Counted from the stretch's first letter, positions 28,874-42,319 are shown. The stretch is 64,000 nucleotides of DNA from Acanthochlamys bracteata (GCA_019914995.1 CM034135.1:2730501-2794500); one strand, 5' to 3'. Program-made: numbers and translations. Notes: generated from the letters alone by a model not told the origin.

Positions 28874-30755
28874 TGGTGGTGCAGAGAGTAGTCGTTGTTG
28901 CTGCAGAGATGAAGTTCTTCATCATCGTTGAAAGAAAGAACGAAAAGAGAGCAGAGAAGAAGGATCGGGTTCGATGGGTGAGAGTGGGCCAGACTTACAA
29001 CACGACTCCGTCTGTGTGGGGTCCACTAATGGGGGACAGTTACAAGGACGGGGTGTGGGGCCAACTGTTTGGTAAGATTCCACTTGTCATAGCGGTTAAT
29101 CTGTGAATATAATTATAAGAAAATAAATGAATTTCTCGAGAAAGGAGTAAGGACTGGCTTGTTTTGTATTAATTGCAGATGTAGACGACTATATTTTGAA
29201 ATATACTATTTTAGGACATATTTGAGATTGTTTATCAATTTCAATAAATTTCTTTTCTAACTCTAGAAAAATTATACACTATTTTTTAGAAATAGTTTTT
29301 AAAAATTTTTAAATATAAAATGATTATATATAAAATTTTATTTTTAAAAATATTTATAAAATAATATATTCAAAAAGAAATTTTTTTAAAAAAAATTCTT
29401 TTCAATAAACACTTTCAATCTCCTTAACTTTTTTCTTTTATGTTTATGGTTCATGCAATTTAATAACAAATAGTTAATAATGTTTACGGCGTGTATTACG
29501 ATATTGAAAACTGACTTTTAAGTTTTAAATGGTGATTAATTCTAGTTTTCAGAGTCTTTTACTTGCTTCTCTTCTTAACAAATCTCTAAATTTGTAAATC
29601 TTTGATTGTTTTTATTTCTAAATTTTTATTTCAAACTTATCACATTCATATTTAAATTATTTTATATGAAACTCAATTTATTAAATATAATTTTATGAAA
29701 TTATTTTCCAAAACATACTCCAACTAATATGTCCTATAAGCTACAAAACACCACCTAGGTGAATGAAGTATTTTTGAAAGAAGAAAAAGTAAAAGAGGAG
29801 TAAAAAGTTTTTGTTTGGTGGTTGAACCTAACTGAAATAATTGAGTTAGAGATAACAAATAGCAGAAATTGTGGAGCGTTGATAAATAGATAAATAGGAG
29901 TTAAGTGTGCGTTCTTTTGATTTTAAAAATAAGTTTTGTTAAAAATAAATTATTAGAAATAGTATTATTAGAAGTGATATATTTTTTTTATATTGAAAAA
30001 TAAATTAGAAATAATTTTTATATTTTTTTAATTAAAAATAAGTTAGAATTAATTTTTAGTAAAAAAGAAATAATTTTTGCTTGTAAAAAACCGCACCTTA
30101 AGACATATGGCTGGAAATTTGTTGTTAAAAAGATTGCTTTAACAAAAGAAAAGAGAAGGCAAAGGCAAAGCTTTTAATTAATTTAACAACAGGATGGACT
30201 GTCCTTTTCTTTTTGAATTACACATGATTCTAGTGATTGAGATTTATGAATATCATCATTGTGTTTGTTGTGTGTTTGTTTAAATTAAATTATTTTTATT
30301 TTATATATAATTATGATTGATATTATTATCATTATAAGAATATAATAGTAGAAATGATTAGATATTTTTGGAGTGAAAAATTATCCTGGGATCAAATTGC
30401 ATATATTTTTAGTATTTTTTTCTAATTTTGTTTTTTATCTATTTATCTTTTTTAAAGTAAATTATTATTTGTTTAGTTGTGATCTAAAATGTTAATAATT
30501 GATCTTCATATTTACTTATCATTATTTTAAAAATTAATTTTTATCTAATATATTTTGTTAAGGATAAGAACTGTTTAAACTAATTTACAATTATTCATAA
30601 GTAAAGGCCGCTTACCACCTTCGATAAAAGCCCTTTACCTCGGGCCAAGGCCCATGCTTCAAGACCCAAGCCTAATTATGTAAAGCCTTGGTATGGCCCA
30701 CAAACGTTTCTTTTTTATCCTTTCTTGTACTAAATTTGTACCGACTGTTGAATCC
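28874..30755. other. Intergenic region between the kinase gene and the DnaJ pseudogene
   Basis: The first 200 bases are the kinase promoter and leader. The rest is AT-rich and without coding signal, including a possible inverted-repeat element at about 29901-30104. Confidence 0.55.
29901..30104. repeat. Possible MITE-like element (family D)
   Basis: The left end TAAGTGTGCGTTCTTTTG is matched by the right end, which in reverse complement reads TTAAGGTGCGGTTTTTT. The roughly 200-base AT-rich interior is partly self-complementary. A TTAA-like flank is possible but not certain. Confidence 0.4.
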
Positions 30756-33700
30756 ATGGAAGTTGAACCTCTCCGCTGCCGATCGCCGGAGAGAATTGGG
30801 ATCGATTGGGAGTGGATTTACTACAAGAAACTCGAAGTAGATCGAAGCGCAACCGATGATAAACTCAAGGGCGCACCTACTGAAAGCTCGCCATTCTTAT
30901 TGAGGTGGCACCCTGATAAAAACCCTTCTAACAAGAACCATGCTGAGTCCAAGTTCAATCCAAGTTCAAACTCCTCTCCGAAGCCTACGATGTAATCAAA
31001 ACCAGCTTCCCCCAACTGAAGTTTTTTTTCTAAGAAAATATTGTCATTTTCTGGTTTAGTAAATCAAATGGATGGTAAATATTTGTTACATGGTAGTGTT
31101 ATGAATAATATAATTTGGAATGATAAAAAAGATCTGAGCTTTGCTATAATGGTATTGTTTTACACAGTAAACTTCGCCAACTTGAAATTTGTTTCTGAAC
31201 ATTGTCCATGATTCCGTAAACGGCATTGGGTTTAAACAGATGCCTTTTCCCCCTCTTTTTTGGTTATCTTGTGACAGATTTTGAGCGATCCCAGAAGAGG
31301 GCGATCTACGATCAGTATGGAGAAGAAGGGCTAAATGGCCAGGTGCCGCCATCTCCCCAGGGTGGGGCAGCACGTGGCAGATTTAGGCCATACAATCCAC
31401 GTAGCTCCCATGAGGTCTTTGCAGAGATATTTGGGTCTTTGAATCCATTCTGTGGCAATTCTGGTGGTGAAAGTAGGAAATTTGCTAGAGGGAAGCTCCG
31501 GGAAGGTGTATTTGCGGCTTTTGGTGGAAGAGGAGGTGGAGGTGGAGAAGGAGGAAGACCATTGTCATCTGCTACAGATCGCAAGGCTCCGGCTGTCGAG
31601 CGAAAGCTGGCCTGCAGCTTAGAGGACCTTTACAAGGGCGCCGCTAAGAACATGAGGATTCTAAGGGAGACAGTCAATGCAAGTGGGTGAGTTGAGTCAA
31701 TGCTGGTTTGATTCAGTTACCTTTCAAATTTGGATTTCTTAAAATATGATTGATGCAGTTTTATTTGTGTTCTCATTATTTTCTGAACTTATATATCTGC
31801 TATTTGAAATTATATAAAGCAGTTAACAGGTTTTAAGAAAGGTTCGATGGTTTCATGAACTAATTTGTGGCTTGAACGTGTGATTTAATTTATGAGCCCT
31901 AGAAATTTAGTGCGAAAAGACAGGTGCAATTGCATCACTCCTTTAGATGCTGCATTAGGCAATTTGCAGGGCAGGACTAGAGCTAGTATTGCACGCTCCA
32001 GTAAAGCAAGATAAGAAATCGAACAAAAAAGTAGAATTAAAACAATTTAGGTCTAGAGCTTTGGAAAGATTTATGTGTAAAAGTGCACTCATAGAAAACG
32101 ACAAAAAGGATCAAGGGATTTCAAATATTTTCTCTTTGGTATCACGACACTACATAATGACAGCACTGTCTATTTCCGGATATTTAACTTAGATTGTTGC
32201 ATGCACCATGCTCCATGGAATCATCAAATTTATTCTTTTGCCTAGCATATTGCAGAAGAATGTGTTTGATGCCTTACCGGTAGGCAAACGCCCTCATGCA
32301 ACAAATCCTTCAAGATACATACAACAAATCCAATGAATCTGGTATGCTCATGAGATCACAAGCTCTAATTTATTCCTCAGAGGTCTTCAATTGCTTGTTC
32401 TTTGACAGTAGTGTCTACATGGTACTGGAGATGCTTTTCAGTTGCCACAGTCGACGATCTTTGCACTCTACCTGTGAAAATGGGGTTGCTTTTGCTGCTC
32501 CATGCGTTTTCTAACGATGACGATCATGCACCTTTTCATGGTGCATGTTCTTTTCCTGCCTAGAACAATATTACAGGCCTACGTCCCAGTTTCCATATTC
32601 TTGTCATAGTCCTCGAATTGAAACATGTATTCTCTTGAAACATAAGTTATCTATCTTAAGCCTGAGCATGAATGTTGTGGTTGATAACATGTCCTGGCAT
32701 GTTTTCTTGGCTTTCATGCTCTTTTTTGCCTTAAATTTTTATCCTTTACATCATGTTGAAACATTTAAGTATTGTTTTCTTGGCTTTTGAGGTTTAGTTT
32801 CTAAACATCCTCTTCATCAGGGTTGTAGTAGTGTATTATTGAGAGCCTGAAGTTTGAACTCACAAATAAACTCAAGTACTTTTTCAAGAGAAGAGTGTGC
32901 AAGCGTGTAGACAGGGATTATCTTAGTTGAGAGAATATGCTGATCAACTTCTGTAAAAGGAAAGGCTAGTAAGTCGATCCGATCAAATTGACTCCTGCCT
33001 TCTCATAGAAAGGCTTCATCAAAGAGATCTAGTTTGAGATGAGAAAGTGGACTAACTTCTTTGTCCTAATACCTTGAGAGTTGAGATTGTATTGTCTTTC
33101 TTCTATATGTGGTGTAAGTGAATTGTGATAAAACCATTTTGCAGCACGATATTGCATATAACTTGACAAAAATTTTCATCGCTGTTAAGGATTCATGCAA
33201 CTCACACGTATTCTAGAGAACCAAGCATAACACTCAAGTAAGCGGTTTTACCCCCAAATGATAGCTTCTTACCTGTTCTGGACTTCACTGTGATTTATTT
33301 CTAAAAGCAATCTGTAGGAGCTGCCTACATCTCCTGGATTAATTTGATTGCTGAGAGACAGGATAAGCAGCACTTCATGTAAGATCAACAAAAGTATGTA
33401 GAATTAAAAATAGCATTAGAGATTGGAATTAAGGTTAGCGCCATCCCGACGAACATTTTCAGCTCTCTTTCTAGTGTTTGACGTGCAATGTTTAGTGTTC
33501 CTTTTGCTTTCTGTGGAAATACTAGCACTATAGGATATTTACATTGTGACTGGAAAAAAAGATTTGCATTTACAAATCACTTGTTATTACATCTCATATG
33601 TATCTTTCAGATTCACTTAGGGAAATTTGATTACACCCATTCGTGATTGTTGTATCTAAAAAGAAGTGAGAGAGTGAATTCTTTTATTATTTCCCTGCAG

Positions 33701-34764
33701 ATCTGAAGCTTGTGAGATGGTTACATTTACATACTGCTGAAACTAGGGGCTTGACATGGAACTTTTTGTCATCTTTTCTTTTTTCACTTTTTATCCCTTA
33801 ATAATCTTGAAGAGGTTCTGAATGGTTATGTGGTAGCAAAATATGGCGGTCTGTAAGCTCTGAAATTAAATTATAAAAAGTTAGGAATGGTGTGGAATAG
33901 AAGCCTTTTTGTCAAGCTATGAGATCAGGAAACTTTGTGGTTGTGTTCATCAGTACAAAAGTTATCTTCTTTATCTAAATTTGTTCTCTTTGAGATGCAT
34001 CTATGTTACACGTAAAAAAAATTTTCATACTAGATACCACGTCACCTTTTGGAGTCTTAAATCTTTTGAGACTGTTACTAGGTCAGTGTAATAATATTCT
34101 TATTGGAACCCTATTGGAAAATCTATCATGGTGCTATAAGAACTTCCCCATTTACTCCACTTAGTTGATAACTGAAAGGACAATGTAGCTGTAAGCCAAC
34201 ATTTGAAAGGTTCTTGAACATTGGATTGCTTTACAGTGAGATAAAAGTTACTGTGGTTGGTTTGCACGATTTTAAAGCTCTAAGGAGCATCTGAAAATCA
34301 GCACTTGAACTGTTTTGAAATTCTCTTTTACAGGAAACCCACAAAATGTAAGAGATCTTGATAATTGACATCAAGCCAGCTGGAAGAGTGGAACTAAAGT
34401 AACATTCTCAGAGAAGGGAAACCAGCCAGGCAACCTTATTCCTTCAGATCTGGTGATGAAAGACCCCATCCTACATTCAAGAGAGATGGAAATGATCTCA
34501 TATATACCCACAATATCGTTCTTGTCCAAGCCCTCACAGTCTGCACAGTACAGCTGACTACACTTGATGGGCAGACTCCAATAGGTCCCCTACCAACTCC
34601 GTTATTAGCCCCACCTAGGAGGAAGTTGTTCAAGAGGAAGGGATGCCAATTGCAAAAGAACCATCCAAGAAGGGAACTCTGAGAATCAGATTTCAGATAA
34701 AGTTCGCTAGTCGATTGACTCGAAGCAGATGGCAGGTGTAAAGCAGTTGCTGGCTCCTTCATGA
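30756..34764 (+). pseudogene. DnaJ (HSP40, DNAJB/type II) pseudogene with introns
   Basis: Three exon remnants at 30756-30991, 31278-31686 and 34334-34764 encode, in order, a J-domain (YYKKLEVDRSATDD, HPD in RWHPDKNPSN), a linker (KRAIYDQYGEEGL, a Gly-rich part) and the substrate-binding half (APAVERKLACSLEDLYKG; then DERPHPTFKRDGNDL, ALTVCTVQLTTLDGQ). Breaks include an 11-base tandem duplication (TCCAAGTTCAA twice, 30948-30969) that shifts frame, a one-base loss just after 31278 (ATCCCAGAAG), a scrambled J-domain helix region, a one-base loss at the start of exon 3 that brings two stops at once, further shifts near 34455 and 34610-34700, and a degraded donor GTAATC. Because introns are kept, it is a decayed copy of a gene, not a processed pseudogene. 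An intact relative would be a cytosolic HSP70 co-chaperone. Confidence 0.85.
31687..34333 (+). other. Large intron-like gap in the DnaJ pseudogene
   Basis: About 2.65 kb between GG|GTGAGT and TTTTACAG|GAAACC. Both splice signals remain usable in sequence. No coding content, repeat ends or second gene was recognised in it. Confidence 0.55.
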
Positions 34765-35319
34765 CTCTCTAGAGTCTTTACTGACTCACCTGCTAAATCT
34801 TTACCTGGCTTCGATCTGTATTAGAAGTCATGGTCTGAGTGTTTGTAAATGTTCGTGATGGGTTCCATTTAGCCACAGTCCATAAACAAAGGAGGTTGCC
34901 AGGAGCTTGTTTAAATGTAGTTACATACAATGGAAAATTTTATTTTGACTGATTTTTCTCATAAGAATAGATACCTTAGTTTGCATATCTCAATCTGTCA
35001 CCATATTGGAATTTTGCAATTATGGTATGGCAATATGCTGCTGAGGTTGGTATCAGGATCTTTCTTGTCTTAAAGTATACGTAAAGATAAATATCAGACT
35101 TTTGAAATTTTCAAAAGCTGCTATGATGAAATGTCTTTACATTGCACTCTCTAGAGAATAATTGGTGGTTGAAATTCCTCAAATCTTGATCTAAAATAAT
35201 TGTGGTACCACTTCATGTTGTTGTTGCATGCATAGCAGATCTAGAACTTGCAGGCGCTAATGCCTACACATGCCACAGAAATCATGTCATCATAAAATAG
35301 TTGATCTCAGACCTTCTTA

Positions 35320-35570
35320 GATGCGTTTAGCAGTGCATACTAAAAATCACTTTTTAATTTTTTTAATTTTATATTTTTTAATATATATTTTATAAATATT
35401 TTAAAAAATTATTTAAAAATTTAAATAGTATAAAAAAATTTAATATAAAATTTTTTTATTATATATTTTTATTATTTTTTAAAGTAAAAAAATAAAACTT
35501 ATTTTTAAAAAAAATAAAAATACTTTACTTTAAAAAAATTTTATTTTATAAGAAATTCCGAACCGTCACT
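35320..35570 (+). repeat. Family B MITE-like element
   Basis: It begins GATGCGTTTAGCAGTGCATA and ends AAGAAATTCCGAACCGTCACT, with an interior that follows the shared order (TTTTTAATATATATTTTATA, TTTATTATATATTTTTATTA, then TTTTATTTTATAA). Same orientation as the copies at 36985, 37231, 37960 and 39136. Confidence 0.5.
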
Positions 35571-35929
35571 GAAGCTCCACTTTAGGGATCATTTGACATT
35601 GTTTACATAATGTAACTTTTTAGGCTAACATTTGGAGCGGTTCAGCTTCTGCTGGCAAAAAATTATTTTCAGATAAAAGAAAAAGAAACACCTTCGAGCA
35701 TAAATTATTTAAGTTCTTACAGCCCAAATTTTGCAACGCTATAGCTTCGACTTTTTACTAATCGGCCGAAAGGTGTGTTGTTGACCATGGTAGAAAAAAG
35801 AATGAACAAAAAGGAAGAAGAAATCAAGGAAATGGAAGCATAAAGTGGTTCCAGAGACACCAACTAAAAAGATTACAACTTTTTAAAGAAAAGTTTCTCA
35901 GAGATGATGACGATATGTGGGGTTATTTG

Positions 35930-36145
35930 GATGTGATTTTAAAAGAAATTTTTTTTTAATTAAAAATATTTTTATTATATTTTGATAAATAAATTTTATT
36001 ATTTTAATTTTTAAAAAATAATAATAATAAAATAAAAACTTTTATTTGTAAATTTTTTTATATATTTTAAATTTATAAATAAATTCTTAAAAATATTATT
36101 AAAAAATTAATAAAAAAATTTCTGAACGCTATTTCAAACGGGGCA
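35930..36145 (-). repeat. Family B-related element, reverse orientation
   Basis: It runs from GGTTATTTGGATGTGATTTT to TTTCTGAACGCTATTTCAAA, with the AT-rich interior in the opposite orientation to its neighbours. Boundaries are approximate. Confidence 0.4.
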
Positions 36146-36659
36146 AAAGTATGTAAAAAGAACGAAATGCTGCGTAGCTATTCAAGGAGAAAAGTGGAAG
36201 TTTGAATTATTATTATAGCTATTCAAGGAGCAAATTTCCATCTGTAGGTGCTTTCAAATTGCTGTCAATCACAAGCAGCCCCAATCACTACTTTTAAAAA
36301 GATATTTAAAAGCGCTTAAAATAAAAAATATATTTATAGTAAATTTTTAATAAAAATTTAAATATATATATTTATAATGTATATTCTATTGTATTTTAAA
36401 AATTTTTTAAAAATTTAATATAATGCAAAAGTTTTATAATGAAATAAATAATTAAAATAGAATTTTGATATGGTATACAAGTATATCTAACTCAATGGAA
36501 TAATGTAAATGACTTCTTTTCATTTTTTTTTTCTTCTTTGTTTGTGTGTTGTACTGCAGCTATACATGGTCCCCTCTTAATATAGAAATATATTCACATC
36601 ACTGTTGTTTCTTCTTCGCTGGCACTGTTAGTTCTCTTTCTATTTCATTTCACAATCGC

Positions 36660-36876
36660 TCATATAAATTATATAATATATTTTTATTTTTTAAAATAAA
36701 TTTATAAAAAGTTATATAATTTAATAAAATATTAAATATTTATTTGAAATAATAAATATATTTTTATTATATTTTTTTATTTTTTTAAATTAAAAAAATA
36801 AAAGCTAATTTTTTTAAAAAAACAAATATATTCTATTTTAAAAAAATTCTATTTTCTAAACAATTTCAAACGCACT
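36660..36876 (+). repeat. Family B-related element
   Basis: It ends TTCTAAACAATTTCAAACGC, the typical right end, and has the shared interior; the left end is decayed near 36660. Confidence 0.4.
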
Positions 36877-36984
36877 TACATAGGCAAAGATAGTTGAGTT
36901 CGAATATTCGGTGAGCATACGTACATAGAACTGTTATTGACATTGCCATAATGCTCTTGCTGATGGACAGAAGGGGTGCATCTG

Positions 36985-37226
36985 TTTTTGCTTTTTTTTT
37001 TAACAAAATTTTTCAATTTTTTATTTTATATTTTTTAATATATATTTTATATTTAAAAATTTATTTAAAATTTTAGAAAGTAGTAAAATTTTATATAATG
37101 AAATTTTTTTATTACATATTTTTATTATTTTTTAAAAAATAAAAAAAATAAAGCTTATTTTCAAAAAAATAAAAATATTTTTTATTTTAAAAAAATTCTA
37201 TTTTATAAATAATTTCAAACGGACAC
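36985..37226 (+). repeat. Family B MITE-like element
   Basis: It has the shared interior and a right end TATTTTATAAATAATTTCAA followed by ACGGACAC. It lies only a few bases from the next copy, as in a tandem pair. Confidence 0.5.
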
Positions 37227-37230
37227 TAAA

Positions 37231-37503
37231 GCGCTGTTTGATTCTCCGTTTCAAAAACTGCTTATCAGTTTTTCTCAACTTTTTTCTATTTCATATTTTT
37301 TAATATATATTTTATAAATATATAAAAATTTATTTAAAAATTTAAAAAATGTAGAAAAATTTTACGAAGTGAGATCTTTTTATTACATATTTTTATTATT
37401 TTTTTTGAAGTAAAAAAATATAGCTCATTTTCCAAAAAAAATAAAAATATTTTTCATTTTATAAAAATTCTATTTTATAAGCAATTCCAAAGACATCAAA
37501 GCG
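37231..37503 (+). repeat. Family B MITE-like element
   Basis: The left end GCGCTGTTTGATTCTCCGTTT pairs with right end AAGCAATTCCAAAGACATCAAAGCG, so GCGC.../...AGCG frames the usual AT-rich interior. It is one of the better preserved copies. Confidence 0.5.
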
Positions 37504-37959
37504 TATGGCCTTGTGGGGTTTCATGAATAACTACTACTTTCAATTATTTTCTTTGCTATGGAATTTAATGAAATCTAAAGAAGTAAAAGCATTCTATCTG
37601 TTCTGTTCTTGTAAAGCTGATTCCCAACAGAACAAACTGAAAGGAAAAAGAATCATGGAATAGAATACAGAAAAGAATAAATAATTTTAAAAAAAGTTTC
37701 AGCATTATCATACTTCAGTCATAGTGATAAATTTGTTCTTTTTTAAGCTTTGATTTATTATTCCCCTGATGTCAACAGAATAGAGAAAACAACTTGTTTG
37801 GGAAACATTTTTAGCATATACTGTAGTTAGTGAATGTATAGCTACGTGCGTAGAAGTGAAAAAGAACAAAACTTGAACAAACGGCAAGAAAATTCAGTGA
37901 CCAACACGCCCAAAAAAAAAAAAAAATCCAACTACCTGGAGCCATTGAAACCAGAAAGG

Positions 37960-38205
37960 CATTTGGGATTAAGTTTTTCAAATCCTTTCTTTTAATTTTT
38001 TATCTTATTTTTTATAATATATATTTTATAAATATTTAAAAAATTTTATTTAAAAATTTAAAAAATATAAAAAAAATTTTACTTAATGAAATTTTTTATT
38101 ATATATTTTTATTATATTTTTAAAAAAAATAAATTTTATTTTTCATAATAAATAAAAATATTTTTTATTTTAAAAAAATTTTATTTTATAAGTATTCTTA
38201 AATAT
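37960..38205 (+). repeat. Family B MITE-like element
   Basis: It begins CATTTGGGATTAAGTTTTTCA and ends TTTTATTTTATAAGTATTCTT with the shared interior between. The outer terminal repeat is decayed. Confidence 0.45.
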
Positions 38206-39135
38206 CTCTATATTTGGGTCGACTTCAGCTAGATATCAAGCAGATAGTATTTACAAGGTAGAGACTTCAGCAACACTATGGTAATTCATGAAAAGAGATA
38301 ATGTTGGGTTTTTATGAGTAGATAAGGAAGACCAACATCAAACATGAATGTTTAAAGATCAGCATAGTTAACTTCAACTCAAAGCAATTTTATTAATTTT
38401 GATAAGAAATAAAGAACAAGAAAGATATCTGAATTGCCAGGATATAATGCACGTGCTTATTGATTTTTGAACACCAATAATTTTTTTTTCTTCGTTAGGG
38501 ATTTGACCTATTTTTGTTTTTATTCATATAGAATTTAAATAAAATTAGTAATAGGTCACTATTTTCCATTTCGAGTAGGCTAGTTAGTTAATTAGTTAAA
38601 AGTTGCAATTTTGGACGGCCAAAAATTTAACGTGCTATGTGTGTTATAGATAGTGATTGCCACAATACACTTAGAGATCGTTTTAGAAGAGCTAAAATAA
38701 ATAGCTTTGTGAAAAAAATATATTTTAAGATTGTTAAAGAAAATAATTTTGATTTTAGTTTTAGAAAATAATTAAAATTTTTTGTAGTATATAATTTATG
38801 TATGTTTTTAGATTTTAAAAAACTTAAGATATTATAAATTTTATCTCGAAACGAAAATTAAATAAATAAAAAATATAGTCATGGAGATATTTGTTCCTCT
38901 ATTATTTAATATTTCTATTGAAAAATTATTGTAGATTGTTCGTTACTGTAGATTTTTTTTTAAAAATACTGATAAAATTTTAATTTTATATTTTGAAAAT
39001 TAATAAAAAATAATTGACAATAAAATTTTACAATTTAAAATTTTTTATATTTCTAAAATTTAAAATAATTTTAATAAATTATTATTAAAAAGTTAAATAA
39101 AAATATAAATAAAAAACTTAAAATATTTTTTTAAA

Positions 39136-39385
39136 ATGCGCTTCAAATACTGCATTTCAATTTTTTCTCATTTTATATTTTTTAACACATATATTATAAG
39201 TATATAAAAATTTTATTTAAAAGTTTAAAAAGTATAAAAAAATTTTACGAAATGAGACATTTTTATTGTATATTTTTATTATTAATTTAGAAGTAAAAAA
39301 ATAGAACTTATTTAAAAAAAATAAAAATATTTTTTATTTCAAAAAGATTTTATTTTATAAATATTTTTAAAATATTCCAAAATAG
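39136..39385 (+). repeat. Family B MITE-like element
   Basis: It begins TGCGCTTCAAATACTGCATTT and ends TTTTATAAATATTTTTAAAA, with the interior in the usual order and orientation. Confidence 0.5.
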
Positions 39386-40214
39386 GGAGATTCTTTCTTT
39401 TCATTTTCCAACTTTATTGTCTTTTTACTCCACTAGGAAGATGGATGGACAGAGGAACATGGACCAAAAAGTTGGATGAGCCAAAATCTATCACGGTCAT
39501 TCAAAAGCAAAATCTTTTTAAGGCGCCCCGGGAATTAAAATATCTTATTATTTTAAATAAGTATTTTATATTTAAATAAACTTTATATATTTTAATAATA
39601 TTTAAAATTTTAAATATATAATAATTATATATTCTATTACATTTATAATTTTTATTTTTAAAATTTTGAAAATAATTTTTTTATTTTAAAAAATAAACAC
39701 TCTTAAACCTTCTTTAAAGAGGAGATCTTTCACCTGTCTCAGTTGCCCCCCTCACAATAATTCACTCCATCCAGGAGCTGCTGCCTTGGCCCCTGAAACC
39801 AACTAACCAACAAATAAATAACTTTCAATTTCAATAAGAGTTTATTATCATTTACTTATTACAATTTTTTAGATAAAAAAACTAAATTGTATTTTAAAAA
39901 AATTCTAAAATATTTTTATAATAAACAAATTATTTTATTATATTTTTAATGTCCGCTTGGTTGTTGAATGTACACCAAAAATAATAAATAATATTACAAA
40001 TGATATTATTGTAACTATTAATACTAAAAGGTAAATCTAAAAATTATTTAAAAATTTTAAGCTCAGGATAAAAGTTACTATTATGTCTTGGTTTGAAGAG
40101 AAGAAAATTCTGATTCATCTTTTCCATCTTCTTCTCTCCACATCTTGGCACACAAAACTTCTATCATGCAAAGATCCATAAATAGACCAAGCGGAAATAG
40201 AAAGGTACAACTAG

Positions 40215-40402
40215 ATTACCCAAAAATAATTTTAATTTTATAGATTTTAATATATTTTTATAAATATTTAAAAATTTATTTAAAAATATAACAATATTTT
40301 ATATAATAAAATTTTTATTATATTTTTTATTATTTTTAAATTAAAAAAAATAAAAATATTTTTATTTTTAAAAAAAATTATTTTACAAGTAATCTCAAAT
40401 GG
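40215..40402 (+). repeat. Shortened family B element
   Basis: A shorter copy of the shared interior that ends ATTTTACAAGTAATCTCAAA. A further fragment of the same type follows at about 40650-40825 in the other orientation. Confidence 0.4.
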
Positions 40403-40888
40403 TATCGTAGTACAGAAGAGGTGTGGTTGTAGTTCATAGTGGGAGTCTAACTCAAGTCGAGTCAAGTCAAAGACTTTTTGGGTTCCATGAAAAAAGAGTC
40501 ACTTTCAAAAACCAAACATCAATCGTATTCGATTTTCGAAGAGGAAGGATCATGTGAGAATTTCTAAAACTAAAATTAAAAAAAACTTACCAGAAGTTCA
40601 AATAAAATGAAACAAACAATCGCCTAAGTATGGTTGCAGTGGAGAAGAGTTTTAAAAAGATATTAGAAAGTATTTATAAATTAAATTATTTTATTTAAAA
40701 ATAAATAATAATAATAATTTTACTATACATTTTAAGATTTTAAAATAATATTATATAATATTATAATATATTTATAAAGTATGAAATAAAAATTTTTTTG
40801 AAACGCTTTTATAAACAATTTCCTTCTCCACTATCACGCAACTACGAAAATGCAAAAGTTTGATAGACCACCTTCGATCAGGCTTCTA

Positions 40889-41184
40889 TGGACGTGTTTC
40901 AATCGTACATAATTTTACTTTTTTTGATCGATTTTGAGTTTCGAATAGTTCATATATTTCAATTACGCAAAAAATTTATAACTCTACTTTCACATGTGGA
41001 ACTCCAATTTTAATTTTCTTATTTGCACATTTTTTAATATAATTATATTTTTTAATTTTTAACACATTTTCAAAACCTATTGAAACATAAACACTAAACT
41101 CCGCTTCTATTTTATTTTTTAAGAAAATTTATTTCTTAATTTTCACTTTCACGAAACTCAGTTACGGACATTTAAAACACGCCA
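40889..41184 (+). mobile_element. MITE family C, copy 1 (about 296 bp)
   Basis: The left end TGGACGTGTTTCAATCGTACA and the right end, in reverse complement TGGCGTGTTTTAAATGTCCG, form imperfect terminal inverted repeats, with TA on both sides. The interior is AT-rich and noncoding. A second copy in the opposite orientation lies at 48024-48318. Confidence 0.55.
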
Positions 41185-42319
41185 TAAACTATTTTGGTCA
41201 GATTAAGCAGTTTGCGGAAAAAAAAACTAGTATGTGCTTCTTATTGTTTTCTTGATTTAACGTGAGCGAATAACTTTTCATTTTAATGTCGCTACATTTG
41301 TAGTGTTGGAAAGAAACTTGAAGTAGGTTCTTCTACTTTAATATAAAAGAAAAAGAATATTTAAGAGAATATTTTACAGTGCTTATAAAAAGATTTTTTG
41401 TAATAAACATATTTGAGATTTTTATAAAATGAATTTGACTTTTTTTTAACTAAAATTAATAAATTTTCATATATAAAGTTGTACGATATACTATTTTGTA
41501 TTTTTAATTTTTTTAAAAAATAGTTATAGAACACTATAAAAATCTTTTGAAAATATAAAATATTTATTTAAAATGATATATACTTAGGAAGCTTTGCGAA
41601 ATGTCCCACTAAATCCGTATTTGGAAGTATATATATATTGAATTTAAAAATATTAAATACTATATAAAATTTATAAAAATATAATAAAAAACTTTTAGAA
41701 CAAAAAATACTTACAATAAACTAAACCAAATACCCCCTGATTCGATACCAGAACGAAAGAGTGTCGTTTTCTTTTATTCATAAATATCCTGAACCGATAT
41801 GTGTTTCTCGAATGATTAGAAGTCAATTTCGTAGTGTAAATGAAGAAAAAAAAATGTACAAAAAGGTAACATTTGGTTGGGAACAATACCGTGTCGTATA
41901 GGTTTAAGTCGCTTTGCAAATTGCAGTACCCAAAAGTAGAAATATTTACTAACATATTTATGATTATTTGGGTTTTGATTTTTAATAATTTCAAGCAATT
42001 TGGTTGTCAATCAAATTGTAGCATCTGGGTCCATATTTGATACCCACTAAAAAGAAGATTAGATTTTGATGATGCATATCAGAATTTTGGCAGATGGAAA
42101 TTTAAGGACAAGTTTTAGTGGCCATTATGATCAATTCATCTTTTCTCTACAAAAAAAAAAAACAAACAAATCACTTCAATAATAACCTCAAAGAAATACT
42201 TAAATATTTATGAAATAAGAACCTCTGTATTTCTCTCTGAATTTTATTTTTCAAATAAACTAAAAAATCTGTTAAAAAATATATTAAAATATATTACTTG
42301 ATAAAACTATCTTATTTCT

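Larger units (their letters stand above)
34765..42319. other. Gene-free, very AT-rich repeat island
   Basis: About 7.5 kb with no supported gene. From 35.3 to 40.8 kb it is filled with copies of family B MITE-like elements separated by short unique DNA, and a family C element lies at 40889-41184. All open stretches here are AT-rich by-products without family signatures. The SMXL promoter must lie near its right end. Confidence 0.7.

Noticed and set aside
31226-31690. Separate 154-residue gene in the DnaJ area
   Set aside because: It is exon 2 of the pseudogene with intron sequence in front; on its own it lacks the J-domain and the C-terminal domain.
34765-42319. LTR retrotransposon in the gene-free island
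   Set aside because: I saw no long terminal repeats, primer-binding site or gag-pol frames; the content is short noncoding elements.
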